64,000 nt of DNA. It comes from Choricystis sp. odSpoLacu1. Its lineage: Eukaryota; Chlorophyta; Trebouxiophyceae. The translations under genes were made by a program, and so were the position numbers. The stretch lies in the NCBI GenBank assembly GCA_958009055.1, contig OY253654.1, positions 744,001-808,000 of the forward strand. Reading direction: 5' to 3'. Every line of letters begins with the position of its first letter. The first letter of the stretch is position 1. A model generated the notes under the pieces. It was not told the origin of the DNA. It made no database searches and saw nothing but the letters and a program-made list of their open reading frames with translations. Shown here piece after piece: positions 32,162 to 42,775 of this stretch.

Positions 32162-33013
32162 TCACCGCGTGCGGCGCGCCGGGGAGCACACCTGGTACAC
32201 CCGACCCCGTGACCCGGCCGTCGGTGTGTCAAGCAGGGCCTTGCCGAGCCTCACGACTGCCACCCGTTGGGGGCCGCGGCGCGCCATCGCCGGTCGACAT
32301 CGTGTCCCACCGCTGTGCCGCGCGCCTGACACCCGCACGCGGTCGGGGTCGCTCAGGCTGGCGCAGCCGCCAGGGAGTGCCCAGGGCACCCGCGTGGTGT
32401 GTTTGTGAGTGTGGCACACGCCCACAACGAGGCGGCTGCCGTCGGGCTGGGTTTCGTAGAGCAGACCGATCCAGCGCGCGCGCGCCGCGCGCGGGCTGTG
32501 CTGGGACGCCGCCAGCCCCAGTGCCTCCCGCACCCGCACGTCGGCTGCAGCGGTCTCCACGTCGTCAAAGATGCCAAACCTGGGGCGCGACCGGTCGCCA
32601 GGGGGTGGCGGGGGCGACGGGCCGCGGCACCCCACGCAGCAGCGCCACCCGTCTGGCATTGGTTCGCCCTTGATCGCGCTAGCCTTGCGCTGCGCCTCGT
32701 CACTAAGGCCAACAAGTGCACCACTCTTCTCGCAAGCAAACGCGTGCTCGGCCGAGTGGAGCGGGAGGCGGTGGCCTGGGCTGGCCGCGTCGCCACGCGC
32801 GCACACGCCCAGGACAGCGTCCGGCGGCTGCGCACCCGGCACCTCGCGCAGGCCGATGTAGCGCGAGATCACGTTGTGGCAGTGGACAATTGTAGCATAC
32901 TCCAGGCCCCGCAGTGCGAGCGTGAGGTTGTGCGTGACGGCTTCATTGATGGTGGTGAAGCCATTGTGGGGCGGGTTTGGACGTGTGAGTGGGTGTTCGA
33001 GAGGTAGAAAAGG
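32162..33013 (-). CDS. Unrecognised protein, 5' end unresolved
   Basis: An open frame with clear coding character begins upstream of 32968 (HNGFTTINEAVTHNLTLALR, GLEYATIVHCHNVISRYIGL) and runs to a stop at 32162. The first visible part is helical and conserved-looking; the middle has a cysteine pair (WRCCVGC) and a Pro run; the end is basic (GRVYQVCSPARRTR). No family is recognised. No in-frame ATG lies between the likely splice acceptor at 33014 and the coding block, so a first exon is missing from my model. A well-placed ATG at 32965 is in the wrong frame and gives only 31 codons. The 33013 boundary is the earliest acceptor that keeps the frame open. Confidence 0.4.
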   Translation of the reverse strand, partial: PFLPLEHPLTRPNPPHNGFTTINEAVTHNLTLALRGLEYATIVHCHNVISRYIGLREVPGAQPPDAVLGVCARGDAASPGHRLPLHSAEHAFACEKSGALVGLSDEAQRKASAIKGEPMPDGWRCCVGCRGPSPPPPPGDRSRPRFGIFDDVETAAADVRVREALGLAASQHSPRAARARWIGLLYETQPDGSRLVVGVCHTHKHTTRVPWALPGGCASLSDPDRVRVSGARHSGGTRCRPAMARRGPQRVAVVRLGKALLDTPTAGSRGRVYQVCSPARRTR

Positions 33014-33243
33014 CTGTTTGGCAGCTGGGTGGGGTGGGTGGGTGCGGAAACCCGGGGCGGGTGGAGAGGGAAGAAGGAAAACGACAGAGAAAGAGTTGTG
33101 ACGAGTGGACGGGCGTGTGACGATTTTTCCAACGGTCCCTCACTTTCCACCGTCCCACCTCCCCACAACCCAAACCCGCCCTCCACCTGCACCAAAACCA
33201 CACCCCAAAGCCCACATCACCCCCGTCTCCTCCAAAAGCCCCC

Positions 33244-33723
33244 ATGCTCACCCACGCCCCCGCCTCCCGCGCCGCCGCGGCCGCAGCGCGCGCCGCCGCA
33301 CGCGCTGTCCGCCTCGCCCGCTCGTCCGCTGCCGACCCGCCCCCAGGCTCACGCTCGGTGCGCGGCACGCCCGACGCGGAGGACCCGCTGCGCAGCGGGG
33401 ACCACGTGTGGCCTGAATCCATGCGGACGCTGCCAGACCCAGAGGACGCGTACCGCAAAGAGAGGCGGGTAAGTTTAAACGATGACCAGCCGCCGCGTGG
33501 GGCGGGTAAAGCCCCCGACGCGCGCTGGTACGAGGCGGGGCGCGGGTCTGGCGACCGCAGCGCGGGGGACGCTGCGGCCGCGGGGGCGGACGCCAACGAG
33601 GGGGACGCCCCCAGCGCGGCGGGGGGGGGCGACCAGCCCGCCACCATCTCAGGCATTCTCTCGCAAGGGTGTGAAGCGGCGGCCGCGGCGGCGGCGGCGG
33701 CGCGGCGGCCGAAAGCGGTGTGA
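33244..33723 (+). CDS. Small hydrophilic protein of unknown function
   Basis: Single open frame of 159 aa from ATG 33244. The N-terminus is Ala/Arg-rich with an amphipathic look ([20 protein letters not shown]), like an organelle presequence. The middle carries charged motifs (HVWPESMRTLPDPEDAYRKE) that look coding; the C-terminal half is Gly/Ala/Asp-rich and probably disordered. A G10 run at 33640-33649 sits inside the frame and may be miscounted. I see no domain. The CATG at the start is also an ATG on the other strand, so the neighbouring minus-strand gene could conceivably begin here instead. Confidence 0.4.
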   Translation: MLTHAPASRAAAAAARAAARAVRLARSSAADPPPGSRSVRGTPDAEDPLRSGDHVWPESMRTLPDPEDAYRKERRVSLNDDQPPRGAGKAPDARWYEAGRGSGDRSAGDAAAAGADANEGDAPSAAGGGDQPATISGILSQGCEAAAAAAAAARRPKAV

Positions 33724-33792
33724 AGAGAGGAGAGAGAGAGGGTGAGGAGGGACGTGTTCTGTTTGCTGTTTGTTTGCTTCTTCTGTGCATGG

Positions 33793-33865
33793 TGCGTGTG
33801 TGTGTGTGTGTGTGTGTGTGCGTGTGTGCGTGTGTGTCTGTCTGTCTGTGTGTGTGTGTGTGTGC

Positions 33866-33943
<78 letters not shown>

Positions 33944-33944
33944 A
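33793..33944. repeat. Long (TG)n microsatellite
   Basis: About 150 nt of almost pure TG with scattered TC and CG units, ending in an uninterrupted stretch of some 35 dinucleotides. It lies between convergent gene ends, just after the stop at 33723 and before the APC8 stop at 34009. Confidence 0.95.
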
Positions 33945-34008
33945 TGCAAGGGAGAAGAGAGCGCGCTGCGCTGGGTGTGGGCGTCTGTAAAAAAGCACGT
34001 CGCCTCGC

Positions 34009-35919
34009 TCACTCTCTCACGCCCACCCGTCGCCGCCCCCCCCCCCGCGCAGCCCGCAGCGCCCCCACTTCGCGCAGCAGCCCACCTCCTCCCACGCCGC
34101 CGCCGCCTCCCGCGTCCAGCAGGCGCCCCTCGGCCGCGTCGGCGGCGGCGTCGTCGCCCCGGTCGCGGTGGTACGCCGCCAAAAAGACGAGCGCGTCCAC
34201 CGCGTCGGGGCCCAGGGCGCCGCCGTCGCCGTCACCCCCCCCGCCTTCAGCGGCGGCTCTGTCGGCTGCCGCCAGGGCGGCCGCGTGGCAGGCGGCGGCG
34301 GCGGCGGCGTCGCCGTCGGCTTCGCACAGGCGCGCGAGCCTCCGCAACGCCACGCCCTCTGCATCGCCCGCCGCCAGGGCGCGCCGGTAGGCGCGCTTGG
34401 CGGTGGCTGTGCCGCCCCCGCTGCGGGTGGCTTCCGCGCACTGGCCGACGGCGACCCACATGCGCGCGTCCCCCGGGCGCAGCGCAGCCGCCCTCCGAAA
34501 ATAGTGCAGCGCGTAGGCTGGCAGGTGCAGCAGTTCGTACGCTTGGCCCAGGCCGTACCAGGCGCGATGGTCGCGCGGGGAGGCGGCGACGGCGCGGCGG
34601 TAGGCTGCCACCGCGGCGGCCGCGTTTTTCAGCTCGACATATTCATGCCCCGCCAGCGTCCATGCAGACGCAGCCCCAGGGTCCAGCGCCAGCGCCCGCT
34701 TGAAGGCGGCCACCGCGCGCGCGTGGTCGCCGCGCAGGGAGGCGTAGTTGCCCGCGATGGAGGCGGCGACGGGGGAGAAGGGGTCGGTCGCGGCGGCAGC
34801 GCGCGCGAGCAAGGACAGGCCCGGCCCATCCTCCCGCACGTACAGCACGTTGGAGTAGGTGTCCAGGCCTTCCAGGCGGTGCGGGTCGGACGCCAGGGAG
34901 GCGGAGAAGAGGGCGCCCGCTGCATCGAAGTTGCGCGCGGAGTAGTGGGCGGCAGCAGCCGCGCCGCGCACCCACCCACAGCCTGGGAAGGCCGCCCCCA
35001 GCGGCTCCAGCCTCGCCAACGCGTCTGGAGCGTCCGCGGCTTCGACTGCGACGTGGGCCAGGTAGGCGGAAGTCGCCCAGTGGGGGGGCAGGCCGCCGTG
35101 CGCCGCGGCGGCCGCGACGGCGGCGGCGGCAGCCGCGCCCGGCCCCGCCCCCGCGCCACCCCCTCTGTCGGCGGCGTCCAGGGAGGCGAGGACCAGCCAG
35201 GCGCCCCAGTTCAGGGGGAAGGCGATCAGGGAGGCGAGCAGGTGGGTGCGCGCGGCGCGCGTGTCGCCCCGGTCTGACGCCACCATCCCCCGCAGGTAAT
35301 CGGCAAACGGTCCATTCGCACCCACCAAATCCGCCTCCACAGCCGACAACGCCTCATTGTCGGCGTGTGGAGGCGGGCCGCCCAGGCCGCCGCGCGCAGT
35401 TGCTGCCGCGACTGCCGCCGCGCGCGTGGCCTCCCCCCCCAGGTAGCGCGCCCACGCGCGCAGGAAGGAAGGGCGAGGGTGAGTGCACGACGCCAGCACG
35501 TGCGCCGCGCGCGCGTACTCGCGCAGGCCGAGCAGGGGGGCCGCCAGCGTCAGCGCGTCGGCGTCGGCGGGAGGCAGCGGCGGGTGGTGCAGAGAGGGGG
35601 GTAGGGGTTGGGGCGCGTCCCGGGCGGATGGAGGGAGGCCTGCGAGTGTGTGTTGGTGGGTGTGTGAGGTGAGTGTGGAGGGTTGTCAGGGTAGGCGGGG
35701 TTGAGGAGAAGGGCCGGTCGGCGTGCGTTTCGCCCCGACCGCATCGCGCGCGCGCGTGCGCCTTCCCTCCTCCCTCCTCCCCACACATCCTCTCTCACCC
35801 GCCAGCATCTCGGCCGCCCACTTGGCCGGCGCCAGCAGGTGGTGGTCCAGCAGGGCGGCCACCGCGCCCGCCAGCTCAGCCCGCAGCGCGGGCGCGGGCG
35901 GCGGGGGCAGCGCGACCAT
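34009..35919 (-). CDS. APC8: Anaphase-promoting complex subunit 8 (APC8/CDC23)
   Basis: Two exons (35919-35799, 35639-34009) give 583 aa. APC8 is a TPR scaffold of the APC/C ubiquitin ligase that drives mitotic exit. The N-terminus contains the APC8 signature region of helical repeats; the middle holds the diagnostic blocks LEGLDTYSNVLYVRE, IAGNYASLRGDHARAVAAFK, AWTLAGHEYVELKNAAAAVA, HRAWYGLGQAYELL and YALHYFRRAAALRPGDARMW, which follow the CDC23 order residue for residue. TPR helices continue to about residue 530; the final 50 residues are Gly/Arg-rich. Length matches the 560-600 aa of relatives. The first 40 residues are encoded by a separate exon starting MVALPPPPAPALRAEL. Assignment is firm. 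Confidence 0.95.
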
Positions 35920-36146
35920 TGGGGTGGGTGTGGGGTGGAGACGGTGGCGTGCTTGGTGTGTGTGTGGTGTCTCTTGCACAGGCGCGCTCCCGCGCGAGGC
36001 TTCTGGGGGGCGGGGCTGCCAACCAAACGAAATCGTTTTCTGTTTTTTCGTCGGCCCGTCGACTGCCCCAGTGAGAGCCCTCTCATCTTCGCCAAACCAA
36101 CACACAACCTTCCTCTCTCCATCTTCTCTCCTCTCTTCTCTCCAAC

Positions 36147-36811
36147 TCAAGCGTGCGCGGCCTCGTTGCGCCACACCTCCCATTCGCAGCCGTCGACCAC
36201 GAGGCGCGCGCCGGGGGCCAGCGACACGCGCTCACCCACGGTCAGGGGCGCGCCGTTGATGGCGACCGACCCGCCGCCAATGAGGGTGAGGCTGATGCTC
36301 TGAGCAGCCGCGCGCGCGTCCAAGTGAGCCTCAAAGACGAGCTCTAACGGAGACAACACTCCCGGCAGGGTGGCGTCCGCCCCGCCGTCGCCGGGGTCGC
36401 CCACGATGGCGAAACGCTTGCGCGCGATGACGGCTGTGTGAGTGGATGTGGGTGGGAAAATGAGGGGGGGGGGGGAGGGGGGCACACAGGCCCTCAGCGT
36501 GCATATGGGCAGCGTGGCGGCCGAGGACGGAGGGAAGAGGGTGGGCATATCAAAAAACGCCGAGGCATGGCTTGACAAACCACCTGCCGCCCCCGCCCGA
36601 CGCAAACCCTGCACCACCCACCCCCCCTACCCCACCAAAACACTCAACGAGTTAAATCCACGATGGACGCCGTGTCGGCGGCCACTGTGCAGCGTTTGAG
36701 GGCCCACACCATGTGCGCGCGCGGCGCAAACGCGGTGCGTGGCGCGCGACGCAAACGCACAGTCGCAGACGCCCCGCGCGCGCGGGTGGCCAGCGTGGTG
36801 ATAGTGGGCAT
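36147..36811 (-). CDS. Small FHA-like protein, probably plastid-targeted
   Basis: Two exons (36811-36649, 36433-36147) give 149 aa. The N-terminal 40 residues (MPTITTLATRARGASATVRL) are rich in Arg, Ser, Thr and Ala without acids, as in transit peptides. The rest resembles an FHA fold in its second half: a beta strand with LVFEAHLD, ISLTLIGGGSVAINGAPLT, then VSLAPGARLVVDGCEWEVW, matching the NG...L..G..L..G pattern of FHA domains; the phosphothreonine-binding Gly-Arg and Ser-x-x-His are not obvious, so binding may be lost or the fold different. The first donor (GTTGAG) is nonstandard but gives the correct phase. I call it FHA-like with low confidence. Confidence 0.45.
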
Positions 36812-36897
36812 TGTGTGGGTGGAGAGGGGCGGGCGGCGTGGGCGGGTTTGAGGGTTTTTGAGAGGGTGCGGGAAAGAAAAAGTACACAGCTGTGGTA

Positions 36898-38458
36898 TTA
36901 AACAAATAAAAATGAAGTCAAAAACAAACCGCGCGAAAACGCGGCCCCCACCACCGCCCCCACTGCCCGCCACCGCCCCGGCAGCCGGGGCGGCCGGGGT
37001 GGCCGCCCCCCCTGCCTCAACCCCAGCATCGCAGGCGGCGGCAGCGGCGGGTGCCAGGCCACCGCGGCGGGGGGGCGCGGCGCGCGCGGCAGCGGGGGCG
37101 GCGGCGACTGGGGCAGCGCGCCGCCGCGGCGGGCGTCGATGGGGGTGGGAGTGGGGGTGGGGGCGTCCTCCTCATCCGACGACAGGATGATGATTTCGTC
37201 GACGCAGGCAGCAGCAGCCACGACCGCCGCCGCCACCGGCGCCACCACGCGCGCCGGCGCGGGCGAGGTGGGAGCACTGGCAGATACAGACGCCACCGCC
37301 GCCCGCTTGGCGGGGGATGCAGGCGTGCTGGCTGAAATCGTCGACACTGCTGGCTGAAAGCAGCCCGCCGCTTTCAGCGTCGGCACCTTGCGCCGCCGCA
37401 CCTTGCCGCGCGCCGCGGTCCGCTTCCACGCCTTGCCCCACGCCGACGGCGCGGCCCGCGTCTGCCGTGCCAAGGCTGCCACCCAGGTGTCGGGCGCGGC
37501 ACAGGTCGGGCAGGCGCCGGCGGTGGGGAGGACGCCACCCGAGGAGTCGAGCGACAGAAAGTGGTCAGCCAGGCAGTCCACGTGGCAGGCGGCGTCACAC
37601 GCTGGCGCCGCGCACGGCAGGCAGGCATCAGGCATGGGCAGGCCGCACACGGCGCAATCGGGGGCGGGTGCCTCGGCGGAGAGCGGCGACGGCGCGGCCG
37701 GCGCCGGCGCGGCGTCGGCGTCACTCTCCGAGGGCGCGGCACCGCTTTCTTCCTCGTCGTCTCCACCACTCACAGCAGCATACCCGGCCGCCAGCACGTC
37801 CAGCGGCACGACGCCCACGTTCATGTGGGGCGGCGGCGCCCGCCCTGACGCCGCGACCGCGGACGCCACCAGGCTCTCGTGTGCGCTGGACGTGACCGCC
37901 ACCTCCAGCGGAAAGGCGCGCCAGAGGGGCAGGTGCAGCATCTCGATGAGGGTGCGCATCCGGCCGGCCGGGTGGGTGAGGGTGGAGGACGGCAGGCCGG
38001 CCACCGCCGCGCGCGCGGCGCGCGATTTGGCGGGGTGCTGCCACGCCCACTCAAAGGCCAGGGCTTGGGAGCGGGTGGGGAAGCCGTGCACGACGAGCAG
38101 CATGTCCCAGGGGCGGTGGCTGTGGGGTGGTTGGGGAGTGGGTTGGGAGGGTAAGTGGGGGATGAAACGTTTTTTTCTCTCTTTTCTGAACACCTCCAAC
38201 AAAACTCTCTCACCGGTGCGTCTTCCACGCGCCCGACGCCAGCTCGCCATTGTGCTGGCGCAGGCGGCGGCGCGGGTCGACGGTGAAGCTGGGGTGGGGA
38301 GGGGAAGAGGGAGCAACGGTGTCTGTGAGCGTTCAACGTGAGAGGGAGAATCTTGCCCCAGCACACACGCACACAACTCACCCTATGTACGTGCGCTTGG
38401 AGCCGGGCGCGGAGCGCGACTGCAATAGGTAGACGCCGTGAAAGCCGGGGGGCGCCAT
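36898..38458 (-). CDS. SLX1: Structure-specific endonuclease subunit SLX1
   Basis: Three exons (38458-38382, 38288-38214, 38119-36898) give 457 aa. SLX1 is the GIY-YIG nuclease of SLX1-SLX4, which cuts Holliday junctions and flaps. GIY-YIG elements: GVYLLQS, KRTYIGFTVDPRRRLRQHNG (catalytic Tyr and Arg), WDMLLVVHGFPTRSQALAFEWAWQHP (metal-binding Glu). Intron positions split this domain into small exons with exact phases. A C-terminal RING-variant follows with CAVCGLPM, CDAACHVDCLADHFL and CPTCAAPDTWVAAL, as in other SLX1 proteins. After it lies VDEIIILSSDEED, a textbook SUMO-interacting motif (hydrophobic core plus acidic run), then a Pro/Arg/Gly-rich tail. The tail is longer than in human SLX1 (275 aa). 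Divergent with the next gene. Confidence 0.93.
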
Positions 38459-38643
38459 TGGATTGAGTTTTGTAAACGGGCGCTCGACACGCACACACGC
38501 ACGCGCCCTGTGTGTGCTGCACGCACGGCACGCTGCTGACGTGCTGCGCAGCAGTGGGGCGTGCGCCGAGTCCGCTCAATTGGCTGCGTGCAAGAAAGAA
38601 AAAGTCGCTCGAACTTCTGACACACCCGAAAAAACGAACAAGC
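38459..38643. promoter_or_regulatory. Divergent promoter, SLX1 / DUF7755-like gene
   Basis: 185 bp between start codons, with alternating CACACGCACACG near the SLX1 side and an A-rich stretch (AAAGAAAAAG) on the other. Confidence 0.5.
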
Positions 38644-40140
38644 ATGCGCGCCTGCACCTCCCTGTTGGGCGCCGCGTCCCTCCCTCGGGCCGCCCAGGCA
38701 CCATGCTGCCGCCCTGACATCGCCAGGCGGCGTCGACACGCGGCGCTGCGGCCGTGCGCGGCGGGCGCGGGTGAAGTGGCAAAGGGCGTGCCGTGGCCGG
38801 TGGCCCTGCTGCCCAGCGGGGCGGGCGGGCGCAAGGTGAGTTGAGGGTGTGTGTGTTTGTGCGTGTGTGTGTGTGTGTGTGGGAAGAGTCGTGCTGTTGA
38901 GGGAGAGAGGGAAACGAGGCAGAGACGGTGGAAGCGCGGCGTGCAAGGCATTTTGCGCCCTCCCCGTCGGCGCGCGGACGCGCAGACGTGGCGCCGCGCG
39001 CGGCCAAACCGACCCTCCAACCCCACTTCTCCACCCACACACACACACTCACTCACGCAGCCCGACGACCCCCGCCCCTGGACTGTGTACACGATGCGCT
39101 TCCGTACGGCCCCCTCGCGCGGCGCGTCCCCTCCCCCCGGCGCGGACGCTGTGGTCATGCTGCTCAACGCGCGGGGCGACGCCCTCCTGCGCACCGTGCC
39201 CCGCCTCGCCGACCCCGCCCTCGAAGCGTCTGAAGTAACCGCCGCCTGCGAAGCCGCGGGCGGGGCGGCGGGGCCGGGGTGTGGAGACGGCGCGGCAGCA
39301 GACGCAGACGCGCTCCCGCTGCGCCCGCGCTTTGAGCCGGGGGCAGTGGATGAATGCTCATTTGCCGCGCCCGACGTGGGCCCCCTGGCCGCCATCATCA
39401 TTGCTCCCACGGAAGGCGAGTGGTGGGTGGATGAAGTGAGTGTGGCGAGGGCGTCCGCGCCTTCCTCCCCCGCGCGTTTTGTCCTGCGCTCCCCCGCCGG
39501 CGCGCGCGGCGAAGCTGTCGCCGCCCCCGCCGTCCCCCCCGACGCCGTCGTCGTCGGCGCCGGCGACGCGGCCGCCGTCCTGACGCGGGCGGAGGCGGCC
39601 GCCCTGCGGGAGGCGGGGTTGGCGGACTATGCACACTTGAAGGACACGACGCTGTTGACTGCAGCGGCCCTCGTCGCCCTCGGCTCAGCCGCCGCCGCGG
39701 CCATTGGCGGCCCCTCCATCGCGTCCCCCTTCGCTGCGGGCGGGATGGCGGGGCTAGTCTACGGCCTGGCGCTGCACCGGGGGGTCGACGCGGTGGGCGG
39801 CGCGTCGTCCCCGCTCGCACGCGCGTTTGACGCGGGCGGCGTCGCGCGCGGCGCCGCGTTGCTCGCGCTCGCCGTCGGTGGCGCCGCCCTGCTGGTGACG
39901 CATGCGGGTGGCGGTGGAGGCGGAGACGGCGCGGACGGCGTCGTCGCCGCGCTCGCCCTCTCGGCGCGCGGCGCCGCCCGCGTCGCCGTCCTGCGCGAAC
40001 TCCTGGCCGCCGCCGCCGGCTTCTCCATGTACAAAGTCGGGCTCGTGGCCACGGTGGCCGCCTCCGAAGCGAGGGGCAAGGGGGCCAAGCCGAGCGTTGC
40101 GCGAGAGAGGGTCGGCGCGCAGCCGGACGACGAGCGGTGA
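38644..40140 (+). CDS. Plastid PLAT-like (DUF7755-type) membrane protein
   Basis: Two exons (38644-38835, 39061-40140) give 423 aa. The first exon is a likely transit peptide (MRACTSLLGAASLPRAAQAP). The second starts with a beta-sandwich of PLAT/LH2 type as in the plant DUF7755 family: PWTVYTMRFRTAP, ADAVVMLLNARGDALLRTVP, RFEPGAVDECSFAAPDVGPL, EGEWWVDEVSVA. A helical linker (TRAEAAALREAGLADYAHLK) leads to four or so hydrophobic segments at the C-terminus (LLTAAALVALGSAAAAA, GGMAGLVYGLALHRG, AALLALAVGGAALLVTHAGG, LRELLAAAAGFSMYKVG) and a basic tail. Plant relatives are chloroplast proteins of unknown function. Family match is good by pattern; localisation is inferred. Confidence 0.7.
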
Positions 40141-40516
40141 ACGAAAAAGAAATTGTTTTTGTTTTCTTGCCTTGCACACACATCACACTGAGGCGCGTTC
40201 ACACGCGCTGGTATCTAGACACAAGGCGGCCCGGAACCATCCGACACGACACACCACTAGAGTGGCCGGCCTTCTGGAAATCCGTTTTTTGATCGCGGCG
40301 GCGCTTTTTTTTTTCCTAGACACGCAAAGAAACGCTTCTGTACACCACCACACCACACCACACCACACCACACACACTACCCACACGTTGTAAAAGTTGT
40401 CGTTGCTTGTTGGGACTGGCGAATTTGAAAGTAAAAAACGGGGTTGAGAGTAACATAAACAAACAAAGAAAACACATCTCTCTTTCTCTCTCGTGTCTCT
40501 CTCTTTCTCTCATTCA
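40141..40516. other. Intergenic 3' region
   Basis: About 375 nt between convergent genes, A/T-richer than flanking exons, with a block of CACAC repeats (40340-40375) and a TGTAA near 40388. No gene seen. Confidence 0.5.
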
Positions 40517-42415
40517 TCACTCCCCCACCACAGTGTACGCCGCCGCCCTCGGCACCGACCTGGCTCGCGCGTCCAGCAGGGCTTGCGGCCGCCTGACCGC
40601 CACGGCAGCCAGGCCAGCGTTTAGGCCCAGCCCCCACGCCGCGGCAGCCGCCGCGTCGGGCGGCTCCAGCGCCAGCACGCCACGGTCGGTGGCCACCAGG
40701 AACGTGGCGCCCGGCCGCCACGCGCCCCCGGGCGCGGTGACGCGGTGCACGCGGGCGGCCAGCTCGTCCCGGCGTATCAGGGTGCGGGCGGCCGCGCCGC
40801 GGCAATAATACCTCAAAACGAGGTCCCCACCCTCCACCCGCACCCGCACGTGGCGCACGGTGCGGCGGCCAGAGGGTAAGGGAGGGAGGGGAGGCGGGGA
40901 GGGCGGCAGCGCGGAGGGCGGCGGCGGCAGCGACGCGGGCGGCGGCGCCTCGTGGGCAGGCGGCGGTGGCGTCACCGCCACCACTTTCGTCTTCGACACC
41001 CACTTTTTGCGCACCGCCGCCCCCGCCTCCAGCGCGGCCAGCAGCTGGCGCGCGGTGGCGCCATCCAGGCGGGCCAGCTCGCGCCGCACATCGGCCCGGG
41101 AGCGGGGCTCGCAGGACGCGCCGTCACCCGCGCCTCCAAGTGCTGCGTGTGCCGCGGCGGCAGCGTCGGACGGTTGAGGCGCCGACGCGGACGCAGCGCC
41201 ACCACCACCAGGCGGCCGCGGCTCAAAAATGTCCCACGCTGCCTCCGGCATGGGCGGTGCCGCCGCCTCGGACGCGGGCGCCGACGTGGACGACGACGGC
41301 GACGACGACGCGTCGACAGCCGCGGGCGCGAGCGGCGGCGGCGGCGGCCGCCGCCGCGCGGCGGGCGCGCCCCCAGACGACCGCCCCGTTTTGGCCCCGC
41401 CGGACGACGCCAGCGAGCCACCCGAGCCACGGGACGCCAGGGAGGCAGCCGACGCGCGCGCGACGGAGCGGGTGTCTGGGTCGGGCAGTGCAGACGCCAC
41501 GCTGCCGCTGCCAACCCGCGACACCGGCCGCGCGGGCGCTGGCGGCGCGCGCAGGCGGCGTGCCGCAAAAGGATTGGCCCAGTCGTCGTCGTCATCGGTG
41601 GACCGCACGACAGGGGGCGGTGCACGTTCTGGAGACGGCGCGGCAGCGGTCGGAGGCGGCCGGCCGGGCGGCGGCGACGGCCCGCCGTCGTGAGGCGCGG
41701 GTGTCGGTGGCGCCGCGTCGCCGCCGCCGGCCGGCGCCGGCGGCGGCGACACGCGGGGGCGGGAGGCGGCCATGGCGGCCGCGCCCTGGCCCAGGGGGCC
41801 CGCCGACCCGCGCCGCGCGGGGCGGGGGGGGCGATGACCATGCGGCTTGGGAGGGAGGAGGCGGGGGGGGAGGCGCGCTCACTGCGTCGTCGCCATCACC
41901 CCCGCCGCTTCGCCGCGTCAGCGAGGACGGCGGCGTCAACCGGGCGCGCACGCCACTGTCTCCATCATCATCCTCGGACAGCTCGCCGTAGCGGCCGGCC
42001 CGGCCGGACGCGGCGGCCGCGCCACCTGCGCGAGACACGGCACGCGCGGTCGCGGCCGCGACGTCCCCCGTGGCACGCAGCACGGCCCCGCCCGCGGACG
42101 TGGCGGAGGTGGCGATCCAGGCGGGCATGCCGGCCGCGGTGTCGACCAAGTTTTTGAGCCTGTGGATGGGTGGGTGGGGGGGGTCAAGGGCGGCAGACGG
42201 GGACACGAAAAGCAATGGGCGCGCCCGCGCTTCCCCCACGCTCTCCCCCTTTTCCCACACCCTGCACCTCCACTCCATCCTCCCTCCTCTCACCTGGCTC
42301 CATCCAGCGACGGCATCGGCCGCCTGCCAGCCCCGCCCGGCCGGGGGGACGCGTCGTCAGCGCCCGGGTCGCCGCCCGCCGAGTCAGCGCCGCCGCCCAG
42401 GGAGGTGCGGCGCAT
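40517..42415 (-). CDS. Largely disordered protein with C-terminal PH-like region (one-base frame break)
   Basis: Exons 42415-42294 and 42159-40517. The N-terminal part (MRRTSLGGGADSAGGDPGAD, then RLKNLVDTAAGMPAWIATS) is helical then Ser/Pro/Ala-rich. The frame as written runs past 41822 into a Pro/Gly/Arg frame. Removing one C from the C8 run at 41823-41830 (G on +) joins it to the downstream frame through MAASRPRVSPPP and on to a stop at 40517, for 587 aa. The C-terminal 130 residues (HVRVRVEGGDLVLRYYCRG, RVHRVTAPGGAWRPGATFL, VATDRGVLALEPPDAAAAAA) have the strand-strand-helix pattern of PH-like domains. A DDDDDWANPFA motif lies in the linker; NPF is a known EH-domain ligand. Function unknown; membrane trafficking is a guess. 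Confidence 0.5.
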
Positions 42416-42775
42416 GAGGTAGGGAAAGGCGTGGTGTGTGTGCGCGGCCGCGCGTCTGTGTGCGTCTCAGCGCGCTCGACGACACGTGAATGCGTTTTTT
42501 TTTTTCGGCGGGTCGGAAAAACTCAGGCCGCGCCGCCCAGCGTGTGTGCGGTCGTCCACACGAGGCGCAGGTCTTCACAGTCGCGAGGGAGCAGTGCGGG
42601 CGGGGGGGCGCGCGCGTTTGGCGGGGCGGGTGGTGCGAAGCCGACGGTCCCCCCCCTTCTCCGACGACGAGCGAGTGTGCGAGTGCGCGGCGTGATGTTG
42701 CTCCCCTCCCCTTTTCTCTCACCGACACTCGCCGTTGTTTCTACAGCAGCAGGTGACACGACACACTCTCACTCC

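Noticed and set aside
32873..32965. ATG at 32965 (MASPPSMKPSR) as the start of the unknown minus-strand gene
   Set aside because: It is in another frame and stops after 31 codons, while the neighbouring frame has the coding-like sequence.
36147..36811. Confident assignment as a phosphothreonine-binding FHA protein
   Set aside because: The Gly-Arg and Ser-x-x-His binding residues are not visible, so only an FHA-like label is justified.
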